64,000 bases of DNA from Glossina fuscipes. Lineage: Eukaryota; Arthropoda; Insecta; Diptera; Glossinidae. The notes beneath the pieces are model-generated. The model was not told the DNA's origin. It did not search any database and saw only the letters and a list, made by a program, of their open reading frames with translations. A program made the position numbers and the translations under genes. The stretch covers positions 3,999,149-4,063,148 of the forward strand of contig NW_023998415.1 in the NCBI RefSeq assembly GCF_014805625.2, written 5' to 3'. Positions 54,386 to 63,595 of the stretch are shown here, one piece after another. Each line of letters begins with the position of its first letter. Position 1 is the stretch's first letter.

Positions 54386-54580
54386 AAAATAAGAGTTTAT
54401 CAACGAGCTTACATGTTACTTTTAATACACATTTCCGAGAATTATGGCAGTTTCCGTCGTAGTGTCCGCGAGTCGTGGTGTCCACAAGTTAGAATAGGGA
54501 AAGTGAAAATTAAGATAAAAAGATGAAAAGATAAACTTATTTCATATGATGATGTTCCACATAACTTTCCTTCTTACTAT

Positions 54581-54636
54581 CTCTCTCTCTCTCTCTCTCT
54601 TTCTCTTTCTCTCTGTCTCTCTCTATCTCTCTCTCA
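54581..54636. repeat. (CT)n microsatellite
   Basis: CT run with TTTCT and GTCT interruptions. It is followed by a poly(T) tract at 54656-54668. Confidence 0.92.
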
Positions 54637-55166
54637 TAACAGAATATACTGAGCTTTTTTTTTTTTTAATATAAAAAAAATTTTATGACTAATGAAAAAT
54701 CTTAACTTTTGTTTTAATTTTTTTTTTAAATATATATCCTGCAAAAACTTCGCCAAGGAACCCGAAAGCCTCGCCTCTGTCATATAGCATAAGCACAAAG
54801 ATTGTATTCAGTTTCTAACACAAATTGTTGACACAACTAAAACTCTTACGCAAATATAAAACAAATAAAAGCACGCATATATAAACACATGCATACAAAC
54901 TTATATAATTCTACTAACATTTGCGTACATTCTAGAGCAAAGAATTTATTTAAACAGTGATTTAGTTATAGATGAAAACGAATACATACCAGAGTCGACT
55001 TATTGTCGGTTAGCTTACGTTACATGCAATTTATATATACGTATGTATGTACCGTACAGTAAGTAAGTATAAGCAAATCTAACTAATGTAATTGCAATGA
55101 ATTGTAGACAATCAAACAATTATCTAAAGAAATCAATATCAGCTGATTGAAGGAAAGCACTTTTGA

Positions 55167-55172
55167 TTTATT
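55167..55172 (-). terminator. Putative poly(A) signal of the ppk-like gene
   Basis: AATAAA on the minus strand, about 127 bp past the TAA stop, after a T-rich 3' untranslated stretch. It is the first canonical hexamer downstream of the stop that I noticed. Cleavage would fall roughly 10-30 bp beyond it. Confidence 0.5.
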
Positions 55173-55298
55173 TTTCATGTTTATGCCTTAAAAGCAAAAA
55201 AAGAAAAAAAAAAGAAAAAAAAAACCATAAAAAACAAAATGTTTAAACGCGAAAATGTTATATATATCGTTATCGTTGTCGTGAAATCTTTTCTTTGC

Positions 55299-55545
55299 TT
55301 AGGCCGTTTTATCCTCATAATTTTGTAATTCTTTGCGCTTTTTATGTCTCATTTTTAAATTGGTAGCTAAGCGAACCGTACAAAAGTAAATAATTTCAAC
55401 TATGCTGAGAGTTGAAACGCCCATAAATAGTCCTAACAAACCACCACAATTGGCTAAAAATTCCGTAGTCCCGTATAGTTCAGAGCGTTTAGAGGTAAGA
55501 AATTGTGCCTCCTTAAAGAATATTGATAGACGGGTTTTTTTCGCA
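55299..55545 (-). CDS. ppk-like gene, coding exon 8 (pore segment and C-terminus)
   Basis: Encodes residues 479-560 and the TAA stop (55301-55299). It has a pre-pore stretch LSIFFKEAQFLTSKRSELYG. Next is FLANCGGLLGLFMGVSTLSI, the second membrane segment with the GxS selectivity filter, followed by VEIIYF. A short basic cytoplasmic tail ends the protein. Acceptor is TTTTTTAG|T. The intron upstream is 70 bp. Confidence 0.94.
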
Positions 55546-57736
55546 CTAAAAAATATTAATCAATAAAATTAAGAGCATTAATCGATCGATAAATTTAATT
55601 ACTTTTTTTAATTACCCATATAATTTGTCTTTTTCGTTTGTTTCGCCATTTAATTCGGCTAAGCTTTTGTAATCGTAATCGGATTGTGAGATTTCTGCTT
55701 CATATGCGATCGAAGTGCAAGCGGGTAAACAGTTACAAGTGGTTGCTGCACGATAGCTACTGGTGGCAGCTGCGACTCCTTGTTTAAATTCCTTTAAAGC
55801 CAATTTATCTTCAGCCTCATAAAGGCATGGTATTTTTTTTGGACCGCAAACTGGCACAGTAGTATTTCCTGTTTTTTTTTTGAAAATTTACTCTTAGGAG
55901 ATTTCGTAATATTAAGTGAAATTTAACTTACTGGGCATTGAATATTTAACGCAACCACATTCAGTTAAGGTAAAATTGGCTAAACACTCCAATTCGCAAT
56001 TGTTTTGGCTATAAATCTGAAAATAACGTAACTCGCGCTCCTTCTGGAAATAGCATTGACGCCTTAACGAGATAATGAGGAGAAAACTTAATTGAAAAAA
56101 AATGTTTATAAAAGTTTATAGTCAGGCAAGGCCGATCATTAAATACCCCATAGCACTTTGCTTTGTTGCCATAAAACGGTCTACTTAGCATCGGATGCCC
56201 TATATGTTGACGACTTTTTCAAAGTAGAGCTTTACATGAGAAGTGAGTAAGACGGGCGGACATGCTTAAGTCCGAGAAAATAGAATTGAATTGTTTTTTA
56301 GATTTTGCTTACATTCACATATACATTCAAATATACATTTGCGGCAAGTGGTGTAGGGTATACATTTTTAAGTCATGTCTTGTTTAGTTTACTTATTGGG
56401 CTCGTAGTGCTTTAGGCCAACAGAAGTGGTTATTATTTTGGGTTTTATAGAGATCAATATCTCTTGATCGAACGGTATGCGAAAAAAACGCTTCCCCATC
56501 AAAGGCAATTCACCCGGTGTCTGCAGTAAAATCTATTTAAAATATATGTGACTTTAACCCAAATTTTAATCTCTTCAATGACGATGTTATACCTTAAATC
56601 CCTGGATAGGACCACGACATAAGTTGTCGAAATCCTTTTCGTAGCCATTTAATAATAATTCTAAGCCAGCCTTGGTACCCGGTCCCAATACTCTTTTCGG
56701 ATACGTACTTGCTTGGGCGGCAGAACTGTAACCGTCCTCCACATTCCAATCGGTAGCCGTACGATTTTCGATATGAAGCATTAGTTCGGGTAATAAGCTG
56801 ACAACGTTTTATAATAAGGGAATAACAAATACAATATCCATTTATCTCATTCTCACTCACCTTTCTTGACGATAAATTTCCTCAAGACTTAACGAATTAA
56901 AGCTATAGCACATGCCATCGTCCGTTATAAATTTACTAAACATATTAGCACAGTTTTGAAGCGAGTTACGCCATTTACATCTCAAAAACGTTTCACGAAA
57001 AGCTGGCATTATTTGCGATAGTCTTGTTATGATATCGATACCTTTAGCATAGTCAGCATCAGCTTTACTCCGTTGTATTATGTGATGGTCACATACTTGT
57101 GATAGTACATAAAAATTTGCTAATCTATCATAGTAAGGCATGGTAGGTAGGAGTATGAGTACATTTTTTAGTATTGTTTTTTGTCTCAAGCACTACTTAC
57201 TCCTCGTTTGTAGGATATTCGTGAGTGATATTACTATGGAAGTCTTTCAATTTCCAAAATGCATCGGTATAATTGAAAATTGTTTGTGGCGCTTTATTTT
57301 CTGGGCAAATCGTTATAGTAGGGAATGGTATCTCCCATACCGGTGTAGATTTCTCCGCAAAACTTACTATAACCGGATTATAATTCCATTTATACCAGAT
57401 ATTCATAATCAAGGCAGCACAAGTGTAAATTGAAACACCAAACACAATTATCCAGAAAATTCTTTAAAGCAGAAAATGAATCAACAAATCATGTGGTTTC
57501 CAACACCTTTGAGTTTCCTAAACACTGAATATATTCGCTCACCTTTCCCACCATGGTCTTTTGTGTTCTCCCAAATATTTCATGCCATGTATTGTGCTAT
57601 GGTCACAATATTCAGAGAGTATAGCCCAGGCTGCCTGCGAAGGTTTACCGTATTTAATTTGCTGCTTTGTATCCACATCATCGTTGTCACTATCAATGGA
57701 TATAGTTTCCTTGAAAGCTGTAATCGTTTTAGTCAT
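55299..57736 (-). CDS. Pickpocket-family (DEG/ENaC) sodium channel subunit, 8 coding exons, complete
   Basis: Amiloride-sensitive-type sodium channel subunit of the insect pickpocket (ppk) family, an integral plasma-membrane protein that works as a trimer in chemo- or mechanosensory cells, tracheae or epithelia. Minus-strand coding exons: 57736-57543, 57461-57201, 57124-56861, 56797-56593, 56520-56393, 56062-55932, 55868-55616 and 55545-55299. All introns are GT-AG. The joined length is 1683 nt (560 residues), normal for the family. Seen: HG gating motif (50-51), first membrane segment (about 66-87), FPTITICPE (111-119), RQCYF (352-356), CGCV followed by SMPR, PVCG (about 400-403), CNCLPAC (439-445), second membrane segment (about 511-541) with GVS selectivity filter (521-523), and five or more N-glycosylation sequons. 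The start is the first ATG after an in-frame stop; an upstream exon cannot be excluded. The sequence looks closest to the ppk28-like group, but the paralogue cannot be named from memory with certainty. No frameshift or nonsense codon was found. Confidence 0.95.
55616..55868 (-). CDS. ppk-like gene, coding exon 7 (cysteine-rich extracellular domain)
   Basis: Encodes residues 395-478. It contains PVCGPKKIPC, then TTCNCLPACTSIAYEAEIS, the conserved C-x-C-LPAC cluster that closes the extracellular disulphide core. Acceptor is AAACAG|GA after an A-rich stretch, and donor is TATGG|GTAATT. Confidence 0.94.
55932..56062 (-). CDS. ppk-like gene, coding exon 6 (cysteine-rich family signature)
   Basis: Encodes residues 351-394. 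It opens with KRQCYFQKERELRYFQIYSQ, the most diagnostic ppk block, followed by NNCELECLANFTLTECGCV and YSMP. Acceptor is GTTAAG|G, with a weak pyrimidine tract, and donor is CCCA|GTAAGT. The 330-bp intron upstream is much longer than the others and contains a family A interspersed repeat. Confidence 0.94.
56100..56375 (-). repeat. Family A interspersed repeat inside intron 5 of the ppk-like gene
   Basis: This intron is 330 bp while its neighbours are 63-81 bp. The extra length contains the family A landmarks in the order seen in minus-oriented copies elsewhere in the window: a GACGGGCGGACA block, a 'gcttaagtccgagaaaatag' stretch, and the end GTGGTGTAGGGTATA. Its outer limits are approximate. 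Confidence 0.6.
56393..56520 (-). CDS. ppk-like gene, coding exon 5 (extracellular domain)
   Basis: Encodes residues 309-350. It begins TPGELPLMGKRFFRIPFDQE, the expected 'HTPGE..P' block, then KPKIITTSVGLKHYEP. This exon sits in a frame broken by stops on both sides, so it was found by splice-frame continuity. Acceptor is TACTGCAG|A and donor AATAA|GTAAAC. Using these sites keeps the whole mRNA in frame. Confidence 0.92.
56593..56797 (-). CDS. ppk-like gene, coding exon 4 (extracellular domain)
   Basis: Encodes residues 240-308. It includes the sequon NRTATDW, the YPKRVLGPGTKAGLELLLN block and YEKDFDNLCRGPIQGFK. All are typical of the ppk extracellular region in this order. Acceptor is TTGTCAG|C and donor TTTAAG|GTATAA. 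The preceding intron is 63 bp. Confidence 0.92.
56861..57124 (-). CDS. ppk-like gene, coding exon 3 (extracellular domain)
   Basis: Encodes residues 152-239. It carries the extracellular motifs YVLSQVCD, FLRCKWR, and FITDDGMCYSFNSL, the conserved Cys-Tyr-Ser-Phe-Asn block of pickpocket proteins. Acceptor is GATAG|A and donor AGAAAG|GTGAGT. The preceding intron is 76 bp. Confidence 0.93.
57201..57461 (-). CDS. ppk-like gene, coding exon 2 (first membrane segment)
   Basis: Encodes residues 65-151. The exon opens with IFWIIVFGVSIYTCAALI, the first membrane segment. It continues into the family signature WEIPFPTITICPE at the start of the extracellular domain, then two N-glycosylation sequons (NYT, NIT). 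Acceptor is TTTAAAG|A and donor GAGGA|GTAAGT. The intron to exon 1 is 81 bp. Confidence 0.93.
57543..57736 (-). CDS. ppk-like gene, coding exon 1 (cytoplasmic N-terminus)
   Basis: Encodes residues 1-64 plus two bases of codon 65. It contains the conserved cytoplasmic stretch EYCDHSTIHGMKYL, with the His-Gly pair that controls gating in DEG/ENaC channels, and ends in RPWWE just before the first membrane segment. The donor site is GAAAG|GTGAGC. The ATG at 57736 lies nine codons after an in-frame TAA (57760-57758), so either it is the start or a small upstream exon joins at the AG near 57754. Confidence 0.85.
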
Positions 57737-58539
57737 CAAAGCTGCACGCTTCCTAATTTAATAAGACGCACATCCACAATCCGAATAAATCCCATTTTAG
57801 CTCTTTTTTTTTTTTTTTTTTCTTTTTTGCTTTTTTTGCTCTTTTTCGAAAATTTTATCACAATAAGAAAAATTATACTAACCATTGTAATGGTTGTGCT
57901 TGCACGGAATTCTGCGAAGGTCTTGTTTCCCATTTTTGTACGTCATTACCTTCCATCGTCACTAGTATCGTGTGATGTTGTTTTTCTTTTTGCGTTGCGC
58001 TCAATATATCTTTTTAGCTCAACCGTTTCTCAACTATTACTATAAACTTATACGAACTATTCAAACACTTTTTATACAAAAAATTTTAAGTAACGAGGTG
58101 TGTCGTCTTACATGACATTAATGAAAAAACATACATACTTACTTGCTTACTTGCTTGTATGTATATAGAAAAGGAACGACACCTTAGGGATTCCTTGAAT
58201 ATACTTAATGTCGACCGAATTCGTGGAAACCTAGCGAAAATAGTTTGATTATTTTTGTATTCGTACTTGTTACAGGCCCGTAATAGATTCGCATTGAAAC
58301 TTAAAACTCTGAAATAATTAATTCTTTAAATCCTAATAGAGAAAGACGGGAGACAGTTGTCAAGGATTTTATAGGAGCCGAGTAGAAATAAAATTTTGTT
58401 ATTATTTAATAAAATTTTGTTTACGCAAACATTTTTCAAAAAAATTTTTACAAAAACTTTCTCTGCAATATTTGGAGGTATTAAAGGATTCAACGAGTAT
58501 CACTCAAGTCAATGAATTCCCTAACGATTCCTGGAGTTT

Positions 58540-58815
58540 CGGATCTGTTAAGTTTGTACGGATCTATGTAACTCCCAGAAGGGCTTGAGAAGGGATATTA
58601 TTCTTGTCGAGATGATTTCCAATCGATCTAAGCTTCTTTGTCCGTCCGTCCGTCCATCCGTTTGTCTATCAACGTGCAGGCCGTAGGTTTTGAGATATTT
58701 TAATACAATTTGGAGCAGTGACGTCTTTTGATCTAAAGACGGCCGCTATTCAAAATGGTTCAGATCGGACCATTTTTTCGACCACTTACCCTATAATGCT
58801 TTATTTTGAAGTCGG
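58540..58815 (+). repeat. Family A interspersed repeat
   Basis: Contains GTTTGTACGGATCTATGTAA, CTCCCAGAAGGGCTTGAGA, CCGTCCGTCCGTCCATCCG, CAACGTGCAGGCCGTAGG, 'gacgtcttttgatctaaaga', 'cagatcggaccattttttcg' and 'ccacttaccctataatgctt'. A second copy follows at 58880 in the same orientation. Confidence 0.65.
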
Positions 58816-58879
58816 TATATCGATAACTGTGGTGGGCCGTGTCTCACTATAGTGCTTTTACTTGATTTTAGACGAATTT

Positions 58880-59225
58880 GTTTTTATACCCTACACCGTA
58901 AACGACAACAATGTATTACATTTGTGCGTACGTAAAACGAAAGATTTAAAATGGATCCATCTTTTATTATACTAATCGATTGCGAATCAGTTTATAAATG
59001 AATTCAGGCATATAACAAACGTCCGTCTATTTTTGGTTGTAATTGTCAAGAGATACTAATAAAAATTGATACGTTGCGATTTTATGGGCGAAGGGTTTTC
59101 TTTACAGCCACTGCCCACTTATAAAGTTTTACTTTGAAAGCTTCGCAATGAAAACAAAAAAAAAAAAAAGTTATATGAAAGGACTTAAGGTTTTTTAAAA
59201 TTTGCCAACAAAAATCGTTGACATA
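58880..59225 (+). repeat. Family A interspersed repeat, near full length
   Basis: Opens 'tttttataccctacaccgta', passes 'tacatttgtgcgtacgtaaa', 'aaatggatccatcttttatt', 'actaatcgattgcgaatcag' and 'aacgtccgtctatttttggt', and closes at 'ccaacaaaaatcgttgacat'. At about 345 bp it gives the best estimate of element length. It abuts the SINE locus at 59.3 kb. Confidence 0.62.
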
Positions 59226-59324
59226 CATACAAAGATAGCATTTCGGTATACTTAACGAACGGGGGCAATAGGAATGAAACGGAACTATTTTCGAAACGAA
59301 ATCAAACGTTTATATAACATCAAA

Positions 59325-59480
59325 TCCGCCTGAGTAGCTGAAGGCGAGGAATCTCGACTAGCAAGTCAATGGTCGTGGGTTCGAATCTCAAGTGCGGTAG
59401 AGTTTTTAATAATAAAAGCCGATAGCCTTAGATGCTAGTGCTTTTAAGAGTTTAGTCTTAGAATTTATTTCTCTGGTGAA

Positions 59481-59512
<32 letters not shown>
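59325..59512 (+). mobile_element. tRNA-derived SINE, complete-looking copy with target-site duplication
   Basis: The head resembles tRNA-Ser. An A-box-like TAGCTGAAGGC is at 59335-59345 and a perfect B box GGTTCGAATCT at 59378-59388. Between them is a 'gactagcaagtcaatgg' anticodon-arm-like stretch. The body continues with AGTGCGGTAGAGTTTTT and GCCGATAGCCTTAGATGC. The 3' end is an (AAT)n run of about 10 units. It is flanked by tatataacatcaaa (59311-59324) and tatatgacatcaaa (59513-59526), matching at 13 of 14 positions. This structure is typical of a non-autonomous retroposon transcribed by RNA polymerase III. It is not a functional tRNA: the acceptor and arm pairing do not hold. Confidence 0.75.
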
Positions 59513-59514
<2 letters not shown>

Positions 59515-59526
59515 TATGACATCAAA

Positions 59527-61649
59527 GTGAAAATTTTTGGTATATCATCATGAATGTTGATACAAAATAGTAATATGACCGATAAATTTATAATACAAAG
59601 TTAGAAGTACATAGGTATATTCCTTGGATCTCATGCCATATAATAGTACTGATGAAAATGCAGTTTTTATATGTGAAAGATAGACGGATTATTATTTTAA
59701 ACGATGCGGTGTAAGACACTCAATAGTCACCCTTTTCCAGGTAACTACATTTTAGATGGTTACATTCGCATTTCAGAAGTTTGTCTGAAAGACATACATA
59801 TTTATTTATTTGTTATTTTTGTAAGTTTCAACGAGAATTTCTTAAAATTAAAATATGAGTGAGTTTTTTTGATGTCGCAACTTCTGATGATCAATTAATT
59901 CAATTAATTTGTACCGAGCGAAGAGTGAAAAGATCTTCACGTTCAAATGCAATAAATGAGCTTTTAGAGGTATTTAGCTTTTGTTTCCATCAAACTAAGC
60001 TAATCGTTGACGGAATCGCAAACTGTTTTATATCACAAATTTCGATTACTATATAGATTGAATGACGTATCTGACCAATTCTGGTTGCCATCACAACTTG
60101 ACGCCATTACAATATATTTATAATGTTTAAAAACAAAAAATTTATATTTAATTTATAATAGAACGCACCTTCTATACTCATTGCATAAACATTTTGATTA
60201 TCTCAGCGACAGAAGGTTAATTATGATTGTATGAGAGTATGGTCATCGCTGTCCTTTATGCCTGTGTGTATATGTAACATTGTAATATGGAATATAAGGT
60301 CAGCACTAAAAATACTTGGTGATATAAAATTTCAACAATGTTCAAGGAATGTTTGCAATGATTGCTTTAAACAGCAATTGTCCGTAAGCTGAACCCGCAA
60401 ACAGCTACTGCAATGTTCATATTTACGTAGGCTTAACAAGTAGTAGAAATGTTGAGCAGGACCCGGACAGACAAAACCGCCAGTTAACCGAAACTGTAAC
60501 AAGCAATTGTAGAAAGTTGTAACAACGTATTTTTAAAAGGACGTTTGCGAGCGCATGTATTGCATGAAGCAAGAATAGCAATAAGAAAAAAAATTCCATT
60601 GCTTTGAATAGGTCGGATACGTTAAACAAATGCAAACAGACGTTGGCACTTTAAAATTCAAAGTAATGCATGTCTCGTAATTGGTTGAGCGAATTTTCAT
60701 ACATTTACAAGAAAAAAAAAAAAAAAAAAAAATTAAAAAAAATATATTTTTATGCACATAAACCTGTGAAAATATTATTCGAGCGAATTTTGGATATCTA
60801 ATGTGTAAAGAAATCCTGTGAAAATGAGAATTTTTATTTAATTGAGGGCAAGTCGGTCGTCCAATATGTAATTGTGTCGTACCAGTGTCGTAATGGCCGG
60901 ACCCCCAGTCGAAGGTTGCACCATTTAAACTTTAATTATATCCGAAAGTTGAGATAATCAAAGCCTAGTCTATGGTAAGCGAAACAACTGCCGTTGTTGA
61001 TAAACGATAAATTCTTTCAATGAGATTTCTTTAAATAATTTCTTTACATATGCGTTTCGATAAGAATCTCTTGGTGCTCCTTGGTGCTGCTAAAAGTCAG
61101 GAAGTGACGTGGATCATTCCGATAATCATTAGATCGAGAATGCATCATAATGTTTTAATGGTAAAATTCATTTATCTATCCAACTAAGAGCTTATGCATA
61201 TAATTTTTTCATTGTGAATTTATTGCCTAAACGGAAAAGAAACTTCAAGATGTAAGAGGCAAGTCCTGTACAAACGACAAACGTATGTAATTCTTAAAGA
61301 GATTAACAAATGTGTTACGGCGATTATTGGTCTGATATGCAAATGGATAGTCGCTCAACGTCGTATCTCCGTCCCAAGATACTTTATTGTTTTCTTATGA
61401 CATGACTGTGAGGCACATGGTGGATATAATAATACACGTGAGATATTTATTATGATTAACATCAAATTCACAAGTATATTTTGTTCCTTTAGCATTAGTC
61501 GCTAATGAAAGTAAAGTAATAGGAACAAATCAAAAAACCAAAGTTCAAAATTGAAGCAAACCTTTCGGGCTTATCTTCGTAAGATTACGGTTAATTATTG
61601 GCCAATTATACACAAAATTTTCGTTTTAATTTTCAAGTTACTTCAGTTT
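59527..61649. other. Non-coding stretch
   Basis: Nothing recognisable between the SINE and the mariner relic, except an A-rich run near 60711-60740. Confidence 0.55.
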
Positions 61650-62525
61650 AGCAACGATTTCGACTTATCGACTTTTATTGTATGATTTGAAGAAATCTAC
61701 TGCCGAAGCCCATCAAACACTCGTAGAATCTTATGCTCATACTGTTTCCTCATATCCCAATTGTCGGATTTGGTTTCAACGATGCAAAAGTGACGATTTT
61801 AATTTCAATGACAAATGAGCGGCCTGGAGGACCATAGAAATTCGAACACAATGAGTTGCAAGACTTATTGAGCGAAGACACGCAGTTCAAATTATCAAAG
61901 AACTTTCGAACAGCTGAACAGTTGATGAATCAAGTATTTCTAGTCATTCACATGCAATGGGAAAGATTCCAAAGGAGAGAAAATGGCTATCCTACGAATA
62001 CACTGAAAATGCCATTTCGAACCGAAGAAAAACTTTCTAAGGCGTGCGAGGACTGGCGATGAAAACTGAATGTACTACGACAATCTGAAGCGTAAAAAGT
62101 TATGGGTTGCTCGAGCAGAGCTATGCACATCGACTTCGTAGTATAACATTCGTGGCCATAAAGTTGTGCTGTGCATACGGTAGAATCAGCAAGGTGTAGT
62201 TTGTGACAGCTAAGCTGTTAAGATCGAATGAAACTGTTACTTCCGTTTGTCGATTGTATTGTTCCAAATAGGTTCGGCTATAGCAGTTAGCAGACGCAAG
62301 GTCATCCTTTTGCATGACACCGCAAGAATTGTGAAACATACCCTGTTGCACCGAACATAGCACCGTCTGATTACCACCTGTTCAGATAGATGTGAAATGG
62401 CTTGGATGGCACGCGGTTCCGAAATGCTGAAGAAGTGCTAAAATGGGCCAATGATTAGATTGTTCCCCGAACCAATAACGTTCTTTCGACACGATATCGC
62501 CTTGTTGTCAGAGAGATAAGCAAAA
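61650..62525 (+). pseudogene. Degenerate mariner transposase (irritans-like)
   Basis: Relic of a cut-and-paste DNA transposase of the Tc1/mariner superfamily. Across shifting plus-strand frames one reads YDLKKSTAEAHQTLVES (about 61684), WFQR.KSDDFN.NDK (about 61765), NELQDLLSED (about 61850), a decayed DE..YYDNLKRKKLW (about 62060-62100), and IAPSDYHLF (62357-62383), the block just before the third catalytic acid. Several frameshifts and in-frame stops break it, so it is inactive. The catalytic DEKW block reads DEN-stop. The N-terminal start and both terminal inverted repeats could not be placed. Confidence 0.8.
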
Positions 62526-63529
62526 GTTATATAAAATAATTGAAAATATTTTAATTCATAAATATATTGTATTATTATTAATCAATGATCAAAATACATG
62601 CAAGAGCCTTATATATATTCAAATACCGAGATTTAATATCCCATGCATGTGTTTGTTCGGATACACGGTTGACAAGAGACCAAACGCATATGCTCAGTCG
62701 AATTGTGTTCATTATTGTAACAAAGTTTTTATTTGGTGTGGCCTGGAAACATGTTCTACGTATCTATCTATCTATCTATCTATCTTTCTGCTAGTATACC
62801 TTTAGACGTGAAACTACAAAAGTATAACATAGCTAACATAGCTAAGTTTACTAAAGTAAACTTTTGACTGGTGCTTGTATTGTGTATACTTGCGCACACA
62901 TATATATTGTTTAAGATAACATTGGACTTGACTCTTTTAATGGTTAATAGTAAATTTTAGTTTCAGTTTTATTGCTCGTTTATTGTTAATCTTTAGAGAA
63001 ACATACAGTTGCTGTTACACACTTTCAGAGTTAATAACGCAAACTTCCCTTAAGCTAGTGCAGGCAATTGAAAGACTAAAAGAGGGATAATTAAGAGGTT
63101 TGTTCTTTTATTTAATTTTATTTAATCTACCATGTTATATATGATACCATTAAATTTCAATGCAAACTTATTTCTAAAAGCAGATATGCTGCTGCATTAC
63201 ATGTTTAGGAATTTGTTATTTGACAACTAAGGAATTTGATGCGAATGAAAATAGAAAATAAATGAATGCAAACGATTTAAAACAGTTTTGCCACTCATGG
63301 TAGTCTGTTGCTTACTTTACACCATCTAGTCTAATGCAGTAGAAAAATATTTCTGCTTTAGGCTTACGCAAGTTGATGCGAAGTGCAACAGAGTTAAATG
63401 TACATTTCGGCGTGCATCATCTCTCTCTCTCTCTCTCTCTCTCTCAGTCCCTTAAAATGAAGCTCAGAGCCAGTCCTACATATATAGTAATAAGTACATT
63501 TAATGATGCCGTGATGCGCATGAGCGCTA
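62526..63529. other. Non-coding stretch
   Basis: No gene recognised. It holds the (ATCT)n and (CT)n runs. The 116-codon frame from 63373 crosses the (CT)n run and the SINE head, so it is not taken as a gene. Confidence 0.55.
62762..62790. repeat. (ATCT)n microsatellite
   Basis: About six ATCT units. A (CT)n run of about 26 bp is at 63420-63446. Confidence 0.9.
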
Positions 63530-63595
63530 GAGTAGGTAAGGATCGCGACTATAGATCGGATCGCCGGTTAAAATCTCAGTGCAGTAGAGATCGCT
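63530..63595 (+). mobile_element. tRNA-derived SINE head, degenerate
   Basis: GAGTAGGTAAGGATCGCGAC, 'tatagatcggatcgccggtt' and 'aaaatctcagtgcagtagag' follow the same order as the head of the 59325 copy (GAGTAG, ATCTCGACTAG, GGTTCGAATCTCA, GTGCGGTAGAG). The B box is altered to CGGTTAAAATCT. No clear body follows. Confidence 0.5.

Noticed and set aside
56009..56191. 60-codon open frame, minus strand
   Set aside because: Reads through the family A insert in intron 5 in a different frame from exon 6. Splice logic places the true exon at 55932-56062.
57476..58045. 189-codon open frame, plus strand
   Set aside because: Antisense to exon 1 and the 5' region of the ppk-like gene; T-rich with no domain.
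59331..59400. Possible tRNA-Ser gene
   Set aside because: It has A and B boxes, but acceptor and arm pairing fail and it continues into a repeated body and (AAT)n tail with target-site duplications. It is a SINE head.
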